From NCBI GenBank assembly GCA_964626755.1, contig CAZVGO010000028.1, positions 124,001-188,000 on the forward strand: a DNA stretch of 64,000 nt, written 5' to 3'. Every line of letters begins with the position of its first letter. Position 1 is the stretch's first letter. The notes beneath the pieces were generated by a model. That model worked only from the letters and a program-made list of their open reading frames with translations, had not been told where the DNA came from and did not search any database. Position numbers and translations under genes: made by a program. The DNA is from JACDAV01 sp964626755 (GTDB taxonomy: Bacteria; Chloroflexota; Limnocylindria; Limnocylindrales; CSP1-4). Positions 1 to 7,978 of the stretch are shown piece by piece.

Positions 1-648
1 GTCGTCGTCGGCGTGCCGCTGACGCTGCTCGTCGGCCTCGCCGCCGCGCTCGCCCTCGATCGCGGGATCACGAGGTTCCGGACGCTGTTCCGCGTCGGCT
101 TCTACCTGCCGGTCGTGACCAGCATCGTCGCGATCGCCGTCGTCTGGCGGTTCCTCCTCAACCCGGACCAGGGGCTCGTGAACATGCTCCTGGGATCCAT
201 CGGGTTCGAGGGTCCGAACTGGCTGGCCGACCCGGTCCTGGCGATGCCGGCGATCATCGCGATGGCGGTCTGGCGCAACCTCGGGTTCGCGATGATCATC
301 TTCATTGCCGGCCTCCAGACGATCCCGCCACAACTCTACGAGGCGGCGTCGATCGACGGCGCCAGCCGCTGGCAGTCCTTCCGCCACGTGACGCTGCCGC
401 TGCTCCGCCCAACGATCCTGTTCATCACCGTCATCACGACGATCGGCTACCTCCAGCTGTTCGAGGAGCCGTTCGTGATGACCGACGGCGGGCCGCTCGA
501 CAAGACCCTGTCGATCTCGATGTACATGTTCCGCCAGGGCTTCGAGTTCTTCCACCAGGGTTACGCCGCGGCGATCGCCTGGATCCTGTTCCTGATCGTC
601 GCCGCGATCGCGTTCATCCAGTTCCGCATCCTGAAGTCACAGACGTGA
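1..648 (+). CDS. ABC sugar transporter permease, MalF/UgpA type (5' end outside window)
   Basis: This is the C-terminal part of an inner-membrane permease subunit of a carbohydrate ABC importer. The frame is open from the first base, so the start lies upstream of the window. Several hydrophobic segments are visible. The cytoplasmic EAA loop that docks the ATPase reads EAASIDGASRWQSF and is followed by TLPLLRP, as in the MalF/UgpA/LacF family. The stop lies 10 bases before the second permease, so the two form a transporter pair. The binding protein is presumably upstream; no ATPase gene is in this operon, which is usual for systems sharing an MsmK/UgpC-type ATPase. The substrate cannot be read directly. 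The two glycoside hydrolases downstream suggest an oligosaccharide. Confidence 0.93.
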   Translation, partial: VVVGVPLTLLVGLAAALALDRGITRFRTLFRVGFYLPVVTSIVAIAVVWRFLLNPDQGLVNMLLGSIGFEGPNWLADPVLAMPAIIAMAVWRNLGFAMIIFIAGLQTIPPQLYEAASIDGASRWQSFRHVTLPLLRPTILFITVITTIGYLQLFEEPFVMTDGGPLDKTLSISMYMFRQGFEFFHQGYAAAIAWILFLIVAAIAFIQFRILKSQT

Positions 649-658
649 GGCGGCAGCC

Positions 659-1552
659 ATGACCGTGATCGCACCCGACCGCGGCTCCGTGCCGGCGCTT
701 CCCCTGCGCGCTCCGCGGGGCGCCCGTTGGCGCCCGAGCCGGGCGAGCATCGTCCTCTACGTCGTCCTGTTCCTCGGCCTGCTGGCCCTCGTGGGGCCAT
801 TCATCTGGATGATCCTTGGCTCATTCAAGCCGCAGGCCGAGTTCCTCCGCACGACGCCGACGTTCCTCCCGGAGAGCCCGACGCTCGGGAATTACGAGCG
901 GCTGCTCGACCGGCTCGACTTCGCGCGCTACTTCTTCAACTCATCGGTCATCGCGACGGCGGTCACGCTCGGCAACCTGACGTTCACCCCGATGCTCGGC
1001 TACGCGCTCGCGAAGATCCGGTTCCGTGGCAAGGGGATCCTGCTGCTGCTCGTCATGGCGACCCTCATGGTGCCTGGTGCGGCGCTCCTGATCCCGCTGT
1101 TCGTGCTGATGAGCACGCTCGGGCTGGTCAACACGTTCCCGGGGCTGATCCTGCCGTTCATCGCCGGGCCGTTCGGCGTCTTCCTCACCCGCCAGTTCTT
1201 CTCCGGGCTCCCGGACGAGCTGCTGGAGGCCGCCCGGATCGACGGTGCCAGCGAGTTCCGGATCTTCCGGACGATCGCGATGCCGCTCGCCGGGCCCGTC
1301 CTCGCCACGCTCGGGATCCTCACGTTCCTCGGCACCTGGAACGCGTTCATCTACCCGCTCGTCATGGCCCAGACCCCGGATATGTACACCCTGCCGGTCG
1401 CCCTCGCGACGTTCGCCACGGGCCAGCACCAGGCCGACCACGGGATGCTCATGGCCGGTTCGGTGATCCTCGTGGTTCCGGTCCTCATCGTGTTCGTGCT
1501 GATGCAGCGCTGGATCACTGAAGGGATCGCGACGACGGGGTTGAAGGGATGA
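659..1552 (+). CDS. ABC sugar transporter permease, MalG/UgpE type
   Basis: This is the second inner-membrane permease of the sugar importer, 297 residues, the usual length. A basic N-terminal tail of about 30 residues precedes the first transmembrane segment (around residues 31-53). The EAA loop reads EAARIDGASEFRIF and is followed by AMPLAGP, which places it in the MalG/UgpE family. The start is ATG, 10 bases after the upstream permease stop, with a GAGGCGG stretch just before it. Its stop codon overlaps the ATG of the following secreted hydrolase (ATGA), so uptake and polysaccharide cleavage are translated from one message. Confidence 0.94.
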   Translation: MTVIAPDRGSVPALPLRAPRGARWRPSRASIVLYVVLFLGLLALVGPFIWMILGSFKPQAEFLRTTPTFLPESPTLGNYERLLDRLDFARYFFNSSVIATAVTLGNLTFTPMLGYALAKIRFRGKGILLLLVMATLMVPGAALLIPLFVLMSTLGLVNTFPGLILPFIAGPFGVFLTRQFFSGLPDELLEAARIDGASEFRIFRTIAMPLAGPVLATLGILTFLGTWNAFIYPLVMAQTPDMYTLPVALATFATGQHQADHGMLMAGSVILVVPVLIVFVLMQRWITEGIATTGLKG

Positions 1553-3072
1553 GGCTCCGAATGCGCACTCTCCGTCTCGCCGTCATCGTCGCCGTCGGTA
1601 TCGCTCTTGTGGCCCCGCTGACGGCCTTCGCGGCCCGGGCGAGCTCCGCCGATTACTCCGCCGCCCAACGAAAGACGCTGATCGGCTACGCCCGGGACAC
1701 GTGGGGCTCGTTCGTGGCGATGACCGACCCGGGCACCGGCCTCACCGCCGACAACATCACGGCCGAGGGCGTCCGGGCGAAGTACACCTCGCCGACGAAC
1801 ATCGCCTCGTACATCTGGTCGGCCCTGGCCGCCCGCGACATGGGCATCATCTCCGCCGGGAACGCCCGGAAGCGCATCGCCCGGACGCTCGCGACACTGG
1901 CGAAGCTCGAGCGCGCCCACGGCCAGTACTACAACTGGTACGACCCCGAAACGGGCGATCGGCTGCGCGTCTGGCCGGCCGACGGTAGCCCTGTCTACGG
2001 CTTCCTCTCGTCGGTCGACAACGGCTGGCTGGCTGCGGCATTGATGATGGTCGTCAACACCGTTCCCGAGTCGCGGGGCAGGGCGAACGCGATCCTCAAG
2101 GGCATGAACTTCGGCTTCTACTACGACCCCGGTCCCGGCCAGCTGCGGGGCGGGGCGTGGACCGAGGAGCCGCCGGGCTGCAGCGTCCCGGACACCCGCG
2201 ACCGCAAGCCGGTCTGGTTCACCTGCCACCACTACGGCTCGCTCAATACCGAGCCGCGGATCGCGAGCTACATCGGCATTGCCCGCGGTCAGCTCCCGGC
2301 GGCGCACTACTTCCGGCTGTTCCGGACCTTCCCCTCGAATTGCGACTGGGCCTGGCAGGAGATGAAACCAGAGGGCGTCACCCGGACCTACGAGGGCGTC
2401 GCGGTCTACGAGGGGACGTACGAGTACCGCGGCATGCGGATCGTCCCCTCGTGGGGCGGCTCGATGTTCGAGGCCCTCATGGTCCCGCTCCTCGTGCCGG
2501 AAGAGGACTGGGCGACCCGGAGCTGGGGCGTCAACCATCCCCTCTACGTCCGGGCCCAGATTGAGCACGGCCTCAAAGAGGCGAAGTACGGCTACTGGGG
2601 CTTCTCACCATCGAACAACCCGGACGGGGGCTACCGCGAGTACGGCGTCGACCCGATCGGGCTGAACCCGGACGGCTACGCCTCCGACCAGGAGCGCACG
2701 CTCGTCGACTACGGCTTCGGCGACTGCCGGCCCGCGCAGAAGGACCCGAAGAAGTACGGCCGTGGCGTCGTCACCCCGCACGCCTCGTTCCTCGCCCTCG
2801 AGTTCGACCCGAAGGCGGCCCTGGCGAACCTGGCGAAGCTGCGCAAGAACTTCGACGCGTACGGGAAGCTCGGGTTCTACGACGCAATCGACGTCAAGAC
2901 CGGCAAGGTGTCGAGGTCGTATCTCGCGCTCGACCAGGGAATGATCATGGCCGCCATCGGCAACGCGCTGACGGACGACCGGCTGCAGTCGTATTTCACT
3001 GCCGGTGCCGTAACCAACGTCATCAGGCCACTCATCGCCCAGGAGGTTTTCGAGTCCGGCACGGCGCCATGA
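1549..3072 (+). CDS. Secreted glycoamylase-like glycoside hydrolase (PF10091 type)
   Basis: This is a 507-residue exported protein. Residues 1-30 form a signal peptide (basic start, hydrophobic core, then AFAARA). The rest follows the (alpha/alpha)-barrel glycoamylase family that includes the C-terminal domain of cyclic beta-1,2-glucan synthases and GH144 enzymes. Visible family landmarks are SSVDNGWLAAAL, an SWGGSMFEALM segment, YGYWGFSPS and the late GVVTPHASFLAL motif. The ATG overlaps the permease stop, and its own stop overlaps the next gene. The likely role is cutting an extracellular glucan into oligosaccharides taken up by the ABC system. The exact linkage specificity is not deducible here. 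A start at the second ATG (1561) is also possible and gives a cleaner signal peptide. Confidence 0.8.
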   Translation: MRLRMRTLRLAVIVAVGIALVAPLTAFAARASSADYSAAQRKTLIGYARDTWGSFVAMTDPGTGLTADNITAEGVRAKYTSPTNIASYIWSALAARDMGIISAGNARKRIARTLATLAKLERAHGQYYNWYDPETGDRLRVWPADGSPVYGFLSSVDNGWLAAALMMVVNTVPESRGRANAILKGMNFGFYYDPGPGQLRGGAWTEEPPGCSVPDTRDRKPVWFTCHHYGSLNTEPRIASYIGIARGQLPAAHYFRLFRTFPSNCDWAWQEMKPEGVTRTYEGVAVYEGTYEYRGMRIVPSWGGSMFEALMVPLLVPEEDWATRSWGVNHPLYVRAQIEHGLKEAKYGYWGFSPSNNPDGGYREYGVDPIGLNPDGYASDQERTLVDYGFGDCRPAQKDPKKYGRGVVTPHASFLALEFDPKAALANLAKLRKNFDAYGKLGFYDAIDVKTGKVSRSYLALDQGMIMAAIGNALTDDRLQSYFTAGAVTNVIRPLIAQEVFESGTAP

Positions 3073-4940
3073 CCGACACGACGCTCGACGCCCGACCGGT
3101 GGCCTCATCCGGTTCGGCCCGGATCGCCTGGTTCTCCACGCCCGACGCGCAGACCGAGCGGAACCGCGCCGCGCCGGAGATCCGGCTGCCGCCGCCGGCC
3201 GGCGTGCGGGCGGAGCGGGGACGCGGACAGGTGACGGTCTCCTGGCAACCGGTCGACGGCGCGGCCGGCTACCTCGTCCACCGGAGCGCCGGGCGCGACG
3301 GGCCGTTCCTGCCGATCGACCACGGTGGCGGTGACGTCCTCGCCGTCCCCCACTCGCCGTCCGTCCACACGATGGGCGACCCCACGGCCGAGGCGTGGTA
3401 TGCGGTCGCGAGCCTGCCGAACATCGAGGCCCAGTCGCTGGCGCTCTCCCCGGCCGTGACCCCGACGCAGGTCGGGTCGCCCGGCCGGGTGACGATCGAG
3501 GTCGACGCGGGCAGCGCTCGCGGGCGCCTCGCCCGGCCGTGGCGACCCATTATCGGCTCGGAGCACCTCGCCCTCCTCCTCCGCGGCGCGGGACCCGGTG
3601 GCCGCGACGTCGGCGCGGAGCTGGCCGAGGCGTTCCGGATCGTCCGGGCGGAGCTCGGGGCGCAGATGGTCCGTGCCCACGCGATCCTCCACGACTCGCT
3701 GGGCGTGTACCGCGAGGTGGACGGCCGGCCGGTGCACGACTTCACGAAGGTCGACGCCGCCCTGGATCGCCTGCTCGAGACCGGACTCCGGCCGGTCGTG
3801 GAGCTGTCGTTCATGCCCCGCGACCTCGCCGCGGATCCCGGTGTGAGCGTGTTCGACTACATCGGGATCATCTCGCCGCCGCGCGACCACGACCGATGGG
3901 CCGATCTCGTTCGAGGCCTCGTCGCGCATCTCGTCGAGCGGTACGGGCGCGGCGAGGTCGCGCGCTGGGCGTTCGAGGTCTGGAACGAGGCGAACATCCG
4001 GGTCTTCTGGAGCGCGACGGAGAGGGACTACTTCCGCCTCTACGACGTCACCGCCAGGGCCGTGAAGTCGGTCGACGCGGCGTTCCGCGTGGGCGGCCCG
4101 GCCACCGCGGCCGCGGGCTGGATCGACGACCTGCTCGCGCATACCCGGGACGGGGGCGTGCCGCTCGACTTCCTCTCGACCCACACGTACGGTGCCCCGC
4201 CGATCGACCTGCGACCCATCGCCGGGCGATTCGGCCGCGACGGGATCCCACTGTGGTGGACCGAGTGGGGCGTCAGCCCGACCCATGGGTCGCCGGTGAA
4301 CGACAGCGTCTGGGGTGCGCCGCTCGTGGCGCGCGGCATGCGATCCGCGGCGGGCCGGATCGAATCCCTCGCGTACTGGGTCGCCTCGGACCATTTCGTC
4401 GAGCTCGGCGAGCCGAAGCGTCTCTTCCACGGCGGGTTCGGGCTGCTGACCGTCGGAAACCTGCGCAAGCCCCGGTTCTGGGGGATCGCCATGCTCGAGA
4501 TGCTCGGCGAGGACGAGCTGGAGGCCAGCCTCTCGGGCGACGGCGGCGGCTCGCTCGTCGAGGCGTGGGCCTCGCGCGACGGCGATGGCCGGATCGCGAT
4601 CGCCGCGTGGAACGGCACGCTCGACCAGACGAAGACCGGCGGGGACCCGAACCTGGGCCGCGACGTGACGCTCACGATCGAGGGCGTGCCGCCCGGGCGG
4701 TATACGACTCGCCACCGAAGGCTGGACCTCGAGCACTCGAACATCGCCGCACGCTGGGACGCCCGCGGCGGCGGTGACTGGCCGGACGAGGCCGGTTGGG
4801 CGGCGCTGCGCCAGGCGGATCGTCTCGAGGAGCTCGAGCCGGACCGCTCCGTCGAGATGGGGGCAAGCGGGCGCCTGGAGCTGGCGTTCGACCTGCCGAT
4901 GCCTGCCATCTCCCTCGTCGAGCTCGTTCCTGCCAGCTAG
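3069..4940 (+). CDS. GH39-like glycoside hydrolase with N-terminal fibronectin-III-like domain
   Basis: This is a 623-residue protein starting at an ATG that overlaps the previous stop. Residues about 35-125 resemble a fibronectin type III module (VTVSWQPVDGAAGYLVHRS). A TIM barrel follows. The clan-A acid/base glutamate is visible in EVWNEANIRVFW (about residue 307) and the nucleophile glutamate in LWWTEWGV (about residue 399). This pattern fits GH39 (beta-xylosidase or alpha-L-iduronidase-like). A beta-sandwich C-terminal region ends in the family-typical LVEL. No signal peptide is seen, so it probably acts on imported oligosaccharides in the cytoplasm, downstream of the ABC importer. GH39 assignment is from motifs; related clan-A families remain possible. 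Confidence 0.78.
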   Translation: MTDTTLDARPVASSGSARIAWFSTPDAQTERNRAAPEIRLPPPAGVRAERGRGQVTVSWQPVDGAAGYLVHRSAGRDGPFLPIDHGGGDVLAVPHSPSVHTMGDPTAEAWYAVASLPNIEAQSLALSPAVTPTQVGSPGRVTIEVDAGSARGRLARPWRPIIGSEHLALLLRGAGPGGRDVGAELAEAFRIVRAELGAQMVRAHAILHDSLGVYREVDGRPVHDFTKVDAALDRLLETGLRPVVELSFMPRDLAADPGVSVFDYIGIISPPRDHDRWADLVRGLVAHLVERYGRGEVARWAFEVWNEANIRVFWSATERDYFRLYDVTARAVKSVDAAFRVGGPATAAAGWIDDLLAHTRDGGVPLDFLSTHTYGAPPIDLRPIAGRFGRDGIPLWWTEWGVSPTHGSPVNDSVWGAPLVARGMRSAAGRIESLAYWVASDHFVELGEPKRLFHGGFGLLTVGNLRKPRFWGIAMLEMLGEDELEASLSGDGGGSLVEAWASRDGDGRIAIAAWNGTLDQTKTGGDPNLGRDVTLTIEGVPPGRYTTRHRRLDLEHSNIAARWDARGGGDWPDEAGWAALRQADRLEELEPDRSVEMGASGRLELAFDLPMPAISLVELVPAS

Positions 4941-5044
4941 CCTGCTGGCCGCCTGCGCTCGCACCTCGAGGTCGTAGCCAACCTGTAACGACGTTGGCAG
5001 GTGTCCGCACGCTGGACGGGACCCGATGGTGGTCTAATGGAGCC

Positions 5045-6139
5045 ATGTCCCCACGAGAGGCCCTGCGGATCGCCCTGATCGCGCCGCCCATGCTCCCGGT
5101 CCCGCCGCCGACCTACGCGGGCACGGAGCGGGTCGTCGCGGCGCTGGCCGGCGAGCTCCACCGCCGCGGTCACAAGGTCACCCTCTTCGCGCCCGGCGAT
5201 TCGAGCGTCGACTGCGAGCTGGTGCCGACGATCCCGCAGAGCCTGTGGAGGATCGACTACCGGGGGGACGTGAGCTCGTTCATCAACGTCTCGCTGGGCA
5301 TGGTGTGGCGCGACCACGAGCGGTTCGACATCATCCATTCGCACGTCGAGACGCTCGGGTTCCTCTTCGCACGGCACTGCCCCACCCCGGTGTTGACGAC
5401 GCTCCACGGGCGCCTGGACGTGTCGGGGATCCCCGAGCTCCTCGAGGAGTTCGACGACATTCCGCTGGTCGCGATCAGCGACAGCCAGCGGCGATGGGGC
5501 GAACGCGCGAACTGGGTGGCGACCATCCACCATGGCCTGCCGCTCGAATCGATGCCCCACTCGGACAGGCCCGGGGACTACCTCGCCTTCGTCGGCAGGA
5601 TCACGCCGGAGAAGGGCATCGCCGAGTGCATCGAGCTCGCCCGCCGGGCAAAGCTGCGGCTGAAGATCGCGGCGAAGGTGTACGACCAGCACGAGAAGGA
5701 GCATTTCGCGGAGGTGGTCGCGCCTGCCCTCGCGGACGGGACGGTCGAGTTCCTCGGCGAGCTCGGCGAGCTCGAGCGCGACCGGCTCTACGCGGGCGCG
5801 CTGGCGACGCTCATGCTCGGCGCGTGGCCGGAGCCGTTCGGGCTCGTGGCGATCGAGTCGCTGGCCACCGGAACGCCCGTGATCGCCCGCCGCGCGGGCG
5901 CGCTCACCGAAACGATCGAACACGGGGTCAATGGGTTCCTCATCGATGACCTGACCGAGGCGGAGCTCGCCATCGGGCGTGTCCGCGACCTCGACCGCAA
6001 GCAGATCCGGCGCCTCGCGATCGAGCGCTATTCGCCGGCGCGGATGACCGACGACTACGAGGTCGCCTTCCGGAACCTGCTCGAGAGCCGGCGTCAGGAG
6101 CGGAGCGCGGTCGCCGCGGGGTCTGGCACTCCGGCGTAG
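5045..6139 (+). CDS. Glycosyltransferase family 4
   Basis: This is a 364-residue GT-B glycosyltransferase. The N-terminal Rossmann half begins IALIAPPMLPVPPPTYAGTE, with the acceptor-side AGTERVV typical of GT4. The C-terminal donor-binding half contains FVGRITPEKG (about residue 183) and the EPFGLVAIES motif, whose first glutamate contacts the nucleotide sugar. The ATG at 5045 is chosen because GGAG lies a few bases upstream and residues before it have no family likeness. The gene is separated by 104 bases from the hydrolase operon. The donor and acceptor sugars are unknown. Confidence 0.9.
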   Translation: MSPREALRIALIAPPMLPVPPPTYAGTERVVAALAGELHRRGHKVTLFAPGDSSVDCELVPTIPQSLWRIDYRGDVSSFINVSLGMVWRDHERFDIIHSHVETLGFLFARHCPTPVLTTLHGRLDVSGIPELLEEFDDIPLVAISDSQRRWGERANWVATIHHGLPLESMPHSDRPGDYLAFVGRITPEKGIAECIELARRAKLRLKIAAKVYDQHEKEHFAEVVAPALADGTVEFLGELGELERDRLYAGALATLMLGAWPEPFGLVAIESLATGTPVIARRAGALTETIEHGVNGFLIDDLTEAELAIGRVRDLDRKQIRRLAIERYSPARMTDDYEVAFRNLLESRRQERSAVAAGSGTPA

Positions 6140-6148
6140 GCTGTCGGC

Positions 6149-7228
6149 ATGCCCAGCCGAGCATCCGCCACCGCGTCCGCGACCCCCTCCCGCGAGGAGC
6201 TCCTCGGGCCGAGCAAGTTCGGTGCCCCGGACGCGCGCCATGATCCGGGCCCCGACGCCGCCCAGGAGCGGGTTGAGGGAATCGACGACGCGGCCGTCGA
6301 GCCGATCGCCGGTCCGTCGGGCGGCAACATCAGGATCGGAACCGCCTCCTGGACGGATCCGACGATGACCGCCTCGGGCGTCTTCTACCCGAGCGGCGCC
6401 GACAGCGCGGAAGAGCGCCTGACCTATTACGCCAGCCGCTTCCCGCTCGTCGAGGTCGACGCGACGTACTACGCGCTGCCGTCCCGACGGACGAGCGAGC
6501 TGTGGGTCGAACGCACTCCGCCGGACTTCACGTTCGACATCAAGGCCCACGCCCTGATGACCGGCCAGCCGACCGAGACCCGCCGGCTGCCGAAGGACAT
6601 CCGGACGGCGCTGCCGGAGGAGCTCCAGGCGAAGCCGCGGATCTACGCCAAGGATCTCCCCGACGATGTCAAGGCGGCCGTCTGGGAGTGGTTCGTCGAC
6701 GGCCTCGAGCCGCTCCGCGAGTCCGGGCAGCTCGGGAGCGTTCTCCTGCAGTACCCGCGCTGGTTCTTCACGTCCTCGGAGAACCGCGACCTCATCGTCG
6801 AGGCGAAGGAACGCCTCGGCGACGTCACGGCGGCGGTGGAGTTCCGGAGCGCGTCGTGGTTCAACGACAAGAACATCGAGCGGACGATGCGCTTCCTCGA
6901 GGAGCACAACCTGCCGCTCGTCATGGTCGACGGGCCGCAGGGCTTCAAGTCGAGCGTCCCGCCGATCGCCGCGACGACCTCGCCGGACCTCGCGGTCGTC
7001 CGGTTCCACGGCCGGCGGGCCGAGACGTGGGAGGCCAAGGGGCTCCCGACGGTCGAGCGGTTCCGCTATCTCTACGATCGGGACGAGCTGGAGGAGTGGG
7101 TCCCGCGGATCCGGCAGGCGGCGAGCCAGGCGAAGGAGACCCACGTCCTGATGAACAACTGCTACGCGAACTACGGGTCGACGAACGCGCGGGAGCTGGC
7201 CGCGCTGCTCCTCGAGCCGGAGGGCTGA
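6149..7228 (+). CDS. DUF72 domain protein (YecE-like)
   Basis: This is a 359-residue protein. After a low-complexity N-terminal extension of about 58 residues, the DUF72 TIM-barrel fold begins at IRIGTASWTDPTM and continues with a VEVDATYYALPS strand and a TFDIKAHAL strand. Both are characteristic of the family. Near the C-terminus MNNCYANYGSTNA is the conserved closing motif. The biochemical role of DUF72 is not established. It begins 9 bases after the glycosyltransferase stop and is followed at 6 bases by the next gene, so the three are likely co-transcribed. The extended N-terminus could mean the true start is downstream, but no better RBS is visible. Confidence 0.85.
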   Translation: MPSRASATASATPSREELLGPSKFGAPDARHDPGPDAAQERVEGIDDAAVEPIAGPSGGNIRIGTASWTDPTMTASGVFYPSGADSAEERLTYYASRFPLVEVDATYYALPSRRTSELWVERTPPDFTFDIKAHALMTGQPTETRRLPKDIRTALPEELQAKPRIYAKDLPDDVKAAVWEWFVDGLEPLRESGQLGSVLLQYPRWFFTSSENRDLIVEAKERLGDVTAAVEFRSASWFNDKNIERTMRFLEEHNLPLVMVDGPQGFKSSVPPIAATTSPDLAVVRFHGRRAETWEAKGLPTVERFRYLYDRDELEEWVPRIRQAASQAKETHVLMNNCYANYGSTNARELAALLLEPEG

Positions 7229-7234
7229 CGAGCC

Positions 7235-7978
7235 ATGCCCGGACGTGTCGCCCACGACGGCGAGCCGGCAGCGGGGCCGATGACCAACGCCGTGCTCGAC
7301 TTCCGCCCGAGCCGGCATGGATTCCACTTCGCGAACCGGTTCGAGCCGGGTCCCACCCTGAAGCTCGGTCCGTTCGACCCCCGGATCGTCGGGATCGGCG
7401 ATGCCGCGTTCGGGCTGTGCGGCGGGATGGCCCTGACGGTTCGCGACATGTACGAGGAGCGGGTCGATCCGCCACCCGACCGGGAGGCGCCCGCCAACGG
7501 CTCACGCCGCTTCCGGGCGCTCGTCCGCCGCCAGGTCCAGTCGCTCGACTGGTTCCGGCTGCCACTCCGGTTCTACATGCTGTCCGCCCTCCACCCGAGC
7601 GGCTCGACATGGTGGAGCCGCTTGCTCGGGCGGCGATCGATCGGCGACGTCGTGCTTCACGACGAGTGGCCGGCGATCCGCCGGGAGATCGACGGCGGTC
7701 ACCTCGCGATGGTCGGGCTCGTCCGGGGTGAGTCGTTCAACCCGTTCAAGCTGACGCTCAACCACCAGGTCCTCGCGTACGGCTACCGCGTCGCGGCCGA
7801 ACGGGTCACGCTCCGGATCTACGACCCGAACCATCCGGACGGCGACGACGTCGAGGCCCGGATGAACCTCGTCGACAACCGCCCGACGACGTTCGAGTCA
7901 TCGACCGGTGAGCCGCTCCGCGGGTTCTTCCTCGCGCCGTACGAGCGGGAGGTGCCTCGGGCCTGGGAGGGTGGCTAG
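7235..7978 (+). CDS. Uncharacterised protein with a papain-like Cys-His-Asn pattern
   Basis: This 247-residue protein is not one I can name. A conserved-looking FGLCGGMALTVRDMY segment (Cys about residue 62), an NHQVLAYGYRV segment (His about 175) and an IYDPNHPDGDD segment (about 197) have the order and spacing of a Cys-His-Asn/Asp thiol-hydrolase fold of the C39/papain kind. No signal peptide or membrane segment is present. The stop overlaps the converging ligD stop in a CTAG. An internal ATG at 7280 (MTNAVLDF) is an alternative start. The peptidase reading is inference from residue order only. Confidence 0.7.
   Translation: MPGRVAHDGEPAAGPMTNAVLDFRPSRHGFHFANRFEPGPTLKLGPFDPRIVGIGDAAFGLCGGMALTVRDMYEERVDPPPDREAPANGSRRFRALVRRQVQSLDWFRLPLRFYMLSALHPSGSTWWSRLLGRRSIGDVVLHDEWPAIRREIDGGHLAMVGLVRGESFNPFKLTLNHQVLAYGYRVAAERVTLRIYDPNHPDGDDVEARMNLVDNRPTTFESSTGEPLRGFFLAPYEREVPRAWEGG

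Noticed and set aside
4937..7327. Long minus-strand open frame opposite the GT4 and DUF72 genes
   Set aside because: Arg/Gly/Val/Asp-rich shadow of two well-recognised genes; no start signal or motif.
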